From positions 34,567,934 to 34,631,933 of the forward strand of contig NC_045138.2 in NCBI RefSeq assembly GCF_008831285.2: a stretch of 64,000 nucleotides of DNA. The letters are read 5' to 3'. Below the pieces are notes generated by a model. The model ran no database searches. It saw only the letters and a list, made by a program, of their open reading frames with translations, and was not told the DNA's origin. The stretch is from Nymphaea colorata. Lineage: Eukaryota > Streptophyta > Magnoliopsida > Nymphaeales > Nymphaeaceae. This document shows, in pieces, positions 58,608 to 64,000 of this stretch (the stretch's first letter is position 1; every line of letters starts with the position of its first letter). The position numbers and the translations under genes are program-made.

Positions 58608-61600
58608 AAAAATATATATTCAGACCGGTATAACATATTCACACACATATATGTATAAGATCCAACTCATTTGGTGCTCTTATCTAAAAATATATCTGAG
58701 ATCTGGTTTTTAGACAATGATGCTTGAGTTTTAGGCCAAGATTGGATCTATTGCTAAAATCTGAAGTTGCCTTAATATGACTTCATTTAGATAGCATGCT
58801 CCGATCTGTTCTGTGTTTGTGAGTCTGACTCTTATTAGATCCAGAACTCAATCCATTAAAATCTGAGTTCTAATTACTTATATCCAAAGACCCATTTGGG
58901 GGCGGTGGGCAAAAGACCCGAATCTCTCTTGAAAACCCTAACTCTTCTCTCCCTTTCCCTCTTTCTTTTTCGAAGAGTAGCAGCAGCAGACCCGGCGGCA
59001 GCAAGATGCCCTAGCTCTTCCGTTCCTTTCCCTCTTTCTTTCTTGGAGAGTAACAATGGCAGACCGGCCGCGGCAAGATGCCTTAGCTCTTCCCTCCCTT
59101 TCCCTCTTTCTTTCTCGAAGAGTAGCAGCGGCAGACCGGCGGCGGCAAGATGGGGCGAGTGATGGAAAACAACGACGATGGAAGGCGCAGCCAAGAAAAG
59201 CACCGTCTGTCGGCCACGCACGACCACCGTGTTTCAGAAACTCGACATAAATGGAGAAAACGATTAAAAAAAAGCTAATACCATCGCCAGACACCACTTG
59301 CCTTCGCCGTTGCCTGCCGTTCGTCGGGTGAAGATGGAAGTGGAACGACAGAAATGAAACGTAAAAGGTAGGGTTCGAACAAATTAACGTTAAATTCATT
59401 CTTTAAAAGTTAAAATGGAAAAAACGTTTTAATTAAAATCGGACAACTATAGACCCGGTCAACTTTGACCGATTCTGAAAACGGTCGAAAATGACCGTGG
59501 GTGCGTTGACCGCACCCGGTACGGTCAACGCCGCATTCCCCCGTACCCACGAACGTACCCGTACCGGTGTCGTACCGGTACCGTGCGGGTACTCCTCCTT
59601 AAGAGGAGTACCTGTGTGACATAGATTGGCACCAATGTTATAAAAGGCGTAGCGTATCGCGTATCGGTCGGGCCGACCTATACGCCGTATCGCAAATGTA
59701 GCGTAGCGTATCGTAAAATTAATTTTTTAATTTTAAAAAATATTTAAAAATCAGAAAAAATAGAGAAAAATCATTAAAAATCTGAAAAAATGAACGAAAA
59801 ATCAGAAATCAAGAAAAATGTATTCAAATATACAAAAGATCATCATACATAAAGAACATTCATGTGTATCAACAACACATTCAAAAATAAGAAATTAGAT
59901 ATTCAAAATAACATAATAAGCATCCATCACAATTTTAAACTTGAAAATTTTATAAAATTTTACGACTTGGAGTCTTAGGACTTGGAGTTTTAGGACTTAG
60001 ATTACATCACAATTTTATAAGTTCAAAATATATAGTTATCATCTTTCATGATTTAACAATAATATCTCCCAAATCAATGAATCCTTGGTTATTTTTGATG
60101 AAAATGTGCAAAATCTCTCCCTCCTACATCTCTTGGAGTCTTTAAATACAAGAAGAGAGAGAGAGAGAGAGAAGTGTTTAAACTTTAAAAAATAAAAAAA
60201 TTTGTGTTTTAACCCGTATACGCGTACGATACGCACATGTATCGCGTATCGAAGATGTATCGTATAGGTTTCTTTGACCTATACGATACGTATCGTACGA
60301 TACAGATAACATTGATAGGCACCATGTTAAGGGTAGAACCATATTCATTTTCAGAAGATTCTTTATTTCTTTTTATGTGGGATTTTGGTCTCACAAGTCA
60401 CGGTAGCCACTCCCCAACAATGGGTTCTCGTTGTTAGTCTAAATGCTTAAGATGCTGCTTTTATTCAAGGTCAATGATTTGAACTAAATGTGACTCTGCC
60501 ATTAGCTAGATTGTTTGCTGTAATTTTTACCACCTTTTACACTTTGAGTTTGTGCAAATCAATATTTTGGCTGTTTTGATGAAATTGTTTATGGTATTTG
60601 GCTTTTCTTGGTAGTACTGGGCACCCCTTCCATAATCAGTAGATTCCTCTCTTTAAACTCTTTCTGGGTCCTCATTGACCTAATTATATTGACAAAAATA
60701 TTGCATCTTATGCAGGGGATATAATATTGGAGTTCGTCTTATTGATGAATTCTTAGCAAAATCAAATGTTTCTAGATGTGTTGACTTCAAGGAGACAGCT
60801 GAAGTAATTGCAAAGGTAATATGGGAGGAAGTAGAAACCTGTTCACTGTTTTGTCTAAGTAGCTTGACATTGTGATTATTATTATATTCTGTAAGTCTAT
60901 TTGCAACAAACAATTTATGGCCATGCAAATGTGTTCCTCTGATACTATTTTACTTGTTTATCATTTTCTTCTCTCTTCAATTGTGTTGTTAAAACAAGCC
61001 TTGCCATCACGTTTTTCTTTTTTTAATCCCTTTAAAAGGCAAGAGAAAATGTGAATTATGCAAGTTTCTGTCATATTTTATTTCATTTCTTTTTCTTTTG
61101 CTTTTCTCTTTGATCTTTTCTTTAATAGATGGTTTTGAAAAGATATCTTATATGCTGTTTTACTTGTCCACATTCATATTGTTGTCTGTTACAAATAAAT
61201 ATGACTCCAAGGTTCAAGTATCTAACAGTCAGCTGTAATTTTGTGTTTATACTATGGCTTTTGATGTTTGTTTTGTTCATATGGCATTGATTTCATTTGA
61301 AACTTGAAAGGTAAACAGGACACTGAGAACTTGGGTGGAAGTGCTTACTGGTCAATATGAACCGTCAGTTATCATGTTAATTTGTTAGTACTTTATCTGA
61401 CAACATATAGCTACCAAAAAAATTATTCGAAGCTGCTTCAAACTCACCAACTCTAATTATCTATGACTTCTTGCACCAACTCTATATTGTGTTACTCATA
61501 CATCATTCTCCAAGTCTCATGTACCAACTCTTGCAATGACATGCAATATTTATATACATTGTCCACCTCTAATTGCTCATGACTTCAAACATTGGAACAT

Positions 61601-61984
61601 GAAATTCTTCTCTCAAGTGCTTGTTCCACCATTTATGTTCTTTCTGAATAAAAATTGGGTGAAGGAGGTAATCACAATTTGTTTTCCTCCCTTTCTACCT
61701 TAGTACCATTGTTGTACTACTTTCTGCCTTTCATGCCTTTCGTGGTTTTGGTTTTCCCTTTAAGAATTAATGGTGTCTTCATAATTCATATTGTCAAACA
61801 GGTAGGCTTTAAAATGTTTTTGGGGGTGACTGCAACTGTTACTAATTGGGATGCTGAAGGAACAAGTTGCAGTCTTGTTCTTGAAGACAATCCTTTGGTA
61901 GATTTTGTGGAGCTTCCAGATACCTGCCAAGGCCTGTACTATTGTAATATCTTGAGTGGAGTTATCCGAGGAGCACTGGAAATG
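55660..61984 (+). CDS. TRAPP complex subunit TRAPPC3 (BET3), 5' exons; last exon beyond window
   Basis: Exons 55660-55716, 55847-55944, 60716-60815 and 61802-61984 (438 nt, 146 codons) join in phase at GT-AG sites. The protein reads [19 protein letters not shown], then [20 protein letters not shown], then [15 protein letters not shown] and [12 protein letters not shown], then [40 protein letters not shown] and GVIRGALEM. This is the BET3/TRAPPC3 family, a core subunit of the TRAPP complexes that tether vesicles and act as exchange factor for Rab1/Ypt1. The Cys that is palmitoylated in relatives is within VSRCVDF. The last roughly 40 residues are not found up to 64000, so the final exon lies to the right. 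Intron 2 is 4.8 kb and full of transposon-derived sequence. Confidence 0.95.
57502..58338. mobile_element. TIR element with polypyrimidine core in TRAPPC3 intron 2
   Basis: The left end AGGTAGTGTTTGATGGCTGG is mirrored at the right end (opposite strand AGGTAGCGTTTGATAGGCTG). The body carries several ATATTTC/GGAAATATAT motifs and, at about 57656-58126, a tract almost purely of C and T on the plus strand (CCTCCTCCCTCCTTCCC type). No clear target-site duplication. The terminal GTTTGATGG resembles the Harbinger-like element at 23057, so the two may be related. Confidence 0.65.
58454..59624. mobile_element. hAT-like TIR element A, 1171 bp
   Basis: Ends CTATGTCACATGGGTAC and, on the other strand, CTATGTCACACAGGTAC. 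Flanked by identical 8-bp ATTGGCAC (58446-58453 and 59625-59632), the duplication size of hAT transposons. Inside are GGGTACGGGTACG repeats at both ends and a (TA)n tract (58563-58605). There is no transposase, so it is non-autonomous. Superfamily assignment rests on target-site length only. Confidence 0.75.
59633..60314. mobile_element. hAT-like MITE B, 682 bp
   Basis: Ends CAATGTTATAAAAGGCG and, on the other strand, CAATGTTATCTGTATCG. Flanked by ATTGGCAC (59625-59632) and ATAGGCAC (60315-60322). Both sub-ends carry GTATCG/CGATAC-rich imperfect palindromes (GCGTATCGCGTATCGG; GTATCGTACGATAC). AT-rich centre, no coding capacity. Confidence 0.75.
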
Positions 61985-63198
61985 GTAAGCTGTGCAACTT
62001 GTTCTTCTTTGTATGTTTTATTCACAGCTAATTTTATTCCAAGGTATTGACATGCATTTATGAGTCCATGTTTGAAGCTGATTTGGTATGTGACACAATG
62101 GTCTGCTCTCTGTCTTGATATTGCATGTACTTCTGCCTGTTGTAGGTTGTTACTTGGTAAAGGGGTTTTCCCTTTTTAGCACTACTGTGAAATTGTTTGG
62201 GAGGAGCATGCAGAAAGACTTGGATAAAACACAGAGTGATTAGAACATGCATGAGGTGCTAAAGGATGATATATGTTGGTGTAAGATCTTGCATTATTAA
62301 GTTGTAGTATACTACTTTCTGCCTGCCATTTGTTTTTGTTTGTAAAGAAACCTCTTGGTCCAGCAGTTATCATCACTAGATGGATGTGTAGTGCTTTTTT
62401 TTCTGATTCCTGAAGAAAGCATTTTCTTTCTCCTAAATGAGAGGACTTCATGGTTATTGGGTTGGCTCATTCTCTTGTTTAATTTTCCCTTCCTTTTCTG
62501 GGTTTATCATGCTGTTGACAGATGCTGTACTGTAAAAATCAGCAAGTCATTTTCCTCAGATATTCCTGATAATTGTTAAAGTTTTGGTTGAGAACATTAG
62601 AAAATATAATTTCTCCTAGAGTCCTGAAGCTTTTTGAATGACACTGAGGCTAGGAAAACATTATGACAAAGTATTATCCTTTTAGTATTGCTTGTTTCAT
62701 TGAAATATTTTCATCAGAAGAATGCCAGGGACACAATTGCAGAATACATATCCATGCAGCTCAGATGGTCATGGTCTTTCATCCATCATTCAGCTTCTTT
62801 GTGATCTGTATCCTCCAATATAGATTATAGACTAGCATGATAAACAATGTGGTTTGTTTGCCTTGGAAAAAAGGTGAGGTATTTGCCTATCACCAACATG
62901 CTCATGTGGCCCATCACTTTGTTGCTAGGTACTGGGCTCTGGTTCATGGATCAAGAGTCGCTCCTTGTGAGTGGCCCAACCAGAATAACAGTTTGGGCAT
63001 TTCAGAAAATCTAACTGGCTATATGTGTGTGTATGTACCGTGGAGTGTGAGAAAGAGATACATGTTTAACCAGTGGTACTCTGAGATCGGTTTTACAACG
63101 TTAACATTTTTCACTCGTTTTTCCTGACTCTACGTTATAGATGCGATCTTTACCTTGAAATGATAAAATTATTAATCTATAAAAGCATAATCTTTCTA

Positions 63199-63608
63199 AA
63201 ATGTGTAGATAAAATTTTATAAAATTTAAAAAGCAACGTCTGAATTTTTTCTCTTGTACTCATGTGGCATGTTCAAGCGACATGGTTTTAATGTCTTAAC
63301 ATGCAAATCAAATTTGCGCAGTTCTTTTCCGGATGAGATGAAGGGAATGGCAAATTAAGTCCCAAAATGGGATTGGCTTAACACCCCCACCCCCTTACAC
63401 ACAAATGTGTAGATAAGATTTTATAAACTTTAAAAATCAACGTCTGATTTTTTTCTCTTGTACTCATCTGGCATGTTCAAGCGACATGATCTTAATGTCT
63501 TAACATGCAAATCAAATTTGCGCAGATCTTTTCCGGACGAGATGAAGGGAATGGCAAATTAAGTCCCAAAATGGGATTGGCTTAACACCCCCACCCCCTT
63601 ACACACAT
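63199..63608. repeat. Tandem duplication, about 214 bp x 2
   Basis: Units begin AAATGTGTAGATAA at 63199 and 63413 and share CTTGTACTCAT, GGCATGTTCAAGCGACATG, GATGAAGGGAATGGCAAATT and ACACCCCCACCCCCTTACAC. Few differences, so this is a recent duplication. Confidence 0.92.
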
Positions 63609-63931
63609 ATATCATTGTCAGATTGTTGCCATTTTCTTATAAAAGAATATTAAAAATGGAAATATCGTGGCTTTTATCCTTTTTTTTAGAACCAACGGTT
63701 TTTAATATGTTTAGTTTTAAGTGGTTTGTTTGAAACAGCAGTAGAAATTGCTAGTTGTTTTAATCTTTGTTAATATTTTACAGCAAAATGAGTGAAAACT
63801 GGAGTTCATAAGTTTCTATTATTTGTTAATATTTTTAATTTTTTTAGTTCATGGGATTTTCCCAAGGAAAAGTAGACTTCCTGATTAATGCTTGTGAAGG
63901 CCCTGCATATGGAAACCTGAGACCAATGTTT

Positions 63932-63934
<3 letters not shown>

Positions 63935-63974
<40 letters not shown>
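63935..63974. repeat. (AT)n microsatellite
   Basis: About 20 AT units close to the right edge. Confidence 0.95.
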
Positions 63975-63977
<3 letters not shown>

Positions 63978-64000
63978 CATAGAATTTGGATCAGGATTAG

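Larger units (their letters stand above)
58341..60480. repeat. Dispersed direct repeat of about 100 bp flanking the hAT-like pair
   Basis: 58341-58440 and 60357-60480 share ATTTTGGTCTC, TAGCCACTCCCCAACAATGG, GTTAGTCTAAATGCTTAAGA-type blocks. The two copies lie on either side of the two TIR elements. Other sequence lies between them. Confidence 0.7.
61985..64000. other. Start of TRAPPC3 intron 4 to right edge
   Basis: No further exon of TRAPPC3 recognised. Contains a tandem duplication at 63199-63608 and an (AT)n tract at 63935-63974. Open frame 62837-63127 has no family likeness. Confidence 0.55.

Noticed and set aside
62837-63127. Plus-strand frame of 96 codons in the last TRAPPC3 intron
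   Set aside because: No family likeness and no splice context. It lies downstream of exon 4 in intronic sequence.
1-64000. CRISPR arrays, operons, rRNA or tRNA genes, organellar insertions
   Set aside because: I looked for them and saw nothing supportable. The direct repeats present lack regular spacers, and no cloverleaf was convincing by eye.

Overview
This window is nuclear DNA of a flowering plant. The genes have GT-AG introns, plant-only families are present (an early nodulin-like phytocyanin and a VUP-like protein), and both Ty1/copia and Ty3/gypsy LTR retrotransposons occur. I cannot name the species from sequence alone. Intergenic DNA is AT-rich, full of (TA)n microsatellites, and holds no prokaryotic, organellar or CRISPR-like feature.

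Layout. 0-2.4 kb: first three coding exons of a GYP7/TBC-type Rab GTPase-activating protein on the minus strand, running off the left edge. 5.8-10.9 kb: a decayed Ty1/copia element. 12.2-13.7 kb: a two-exon early nodulin-like protein on the plus strand. 16.4-16.7 kb: a short VUP-like gene on the minus strand. 19.6-22.2 kb: a truncated, LTR-less copia remnant. 22.7-28.0 kb: copy A of a segmental duplication, with a divergent triple ubiquitin-like gene, a 1475-bp Harbinger-like insertion and a dead fragment of a DnaJ gene. 32.4-33.4 kb: intronless OST3/OST6 gene on the minus strand. 35.7-41.2 kb: a nearly complete Ty3/gypsy chromovirus with 406/401-bp LTRs. 41.7-44.1 kb: two more divergent ubiquitin-like genes. 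44.6-52.8 kb: copy B of the duplication, with a nonsense-bearing ubiquitin-like copy followed by the intact ten-exon DNAJC25/DjC50-type gene (47485-54017). 55.7 kb to the right edge: TRAPPC3/BET3, four exons visible, with a 4.8-kb second intron loaded with DNA transposons.

Functional themes. The conserved genes belong to the secretory pathway: OST3/6 (N-glycosylation in the ER), a membrane J-protein of the DNAJC25 class (ER), TRAPPC3 (vesicle tethering) and a RabGAP (vesicle traffic). The accessory content is a minus-strand cluster of four rapidly diverging multi-ubiquitin-like-domain genes at 25-46 kb, expanded by duplication and split by OST3/6 and the gypsy insertion.

The strongest unusual observations are: the ubiquitin-like cluster, including one dimeric member with a C-terminal Gly-Gly plus tail; the segmental duplication, whose copy A lost the whole 5' half of the DnaJ gene; the Harbinger-like insertion with its empty site still visible in copy B; two different TIR elements inserted at the same 8-bp target inside the TRAPPC3 intron; a 319-bp foldback at 34.9-35.2 kb; and a gypsy pol frame broken only by three TGA codons.
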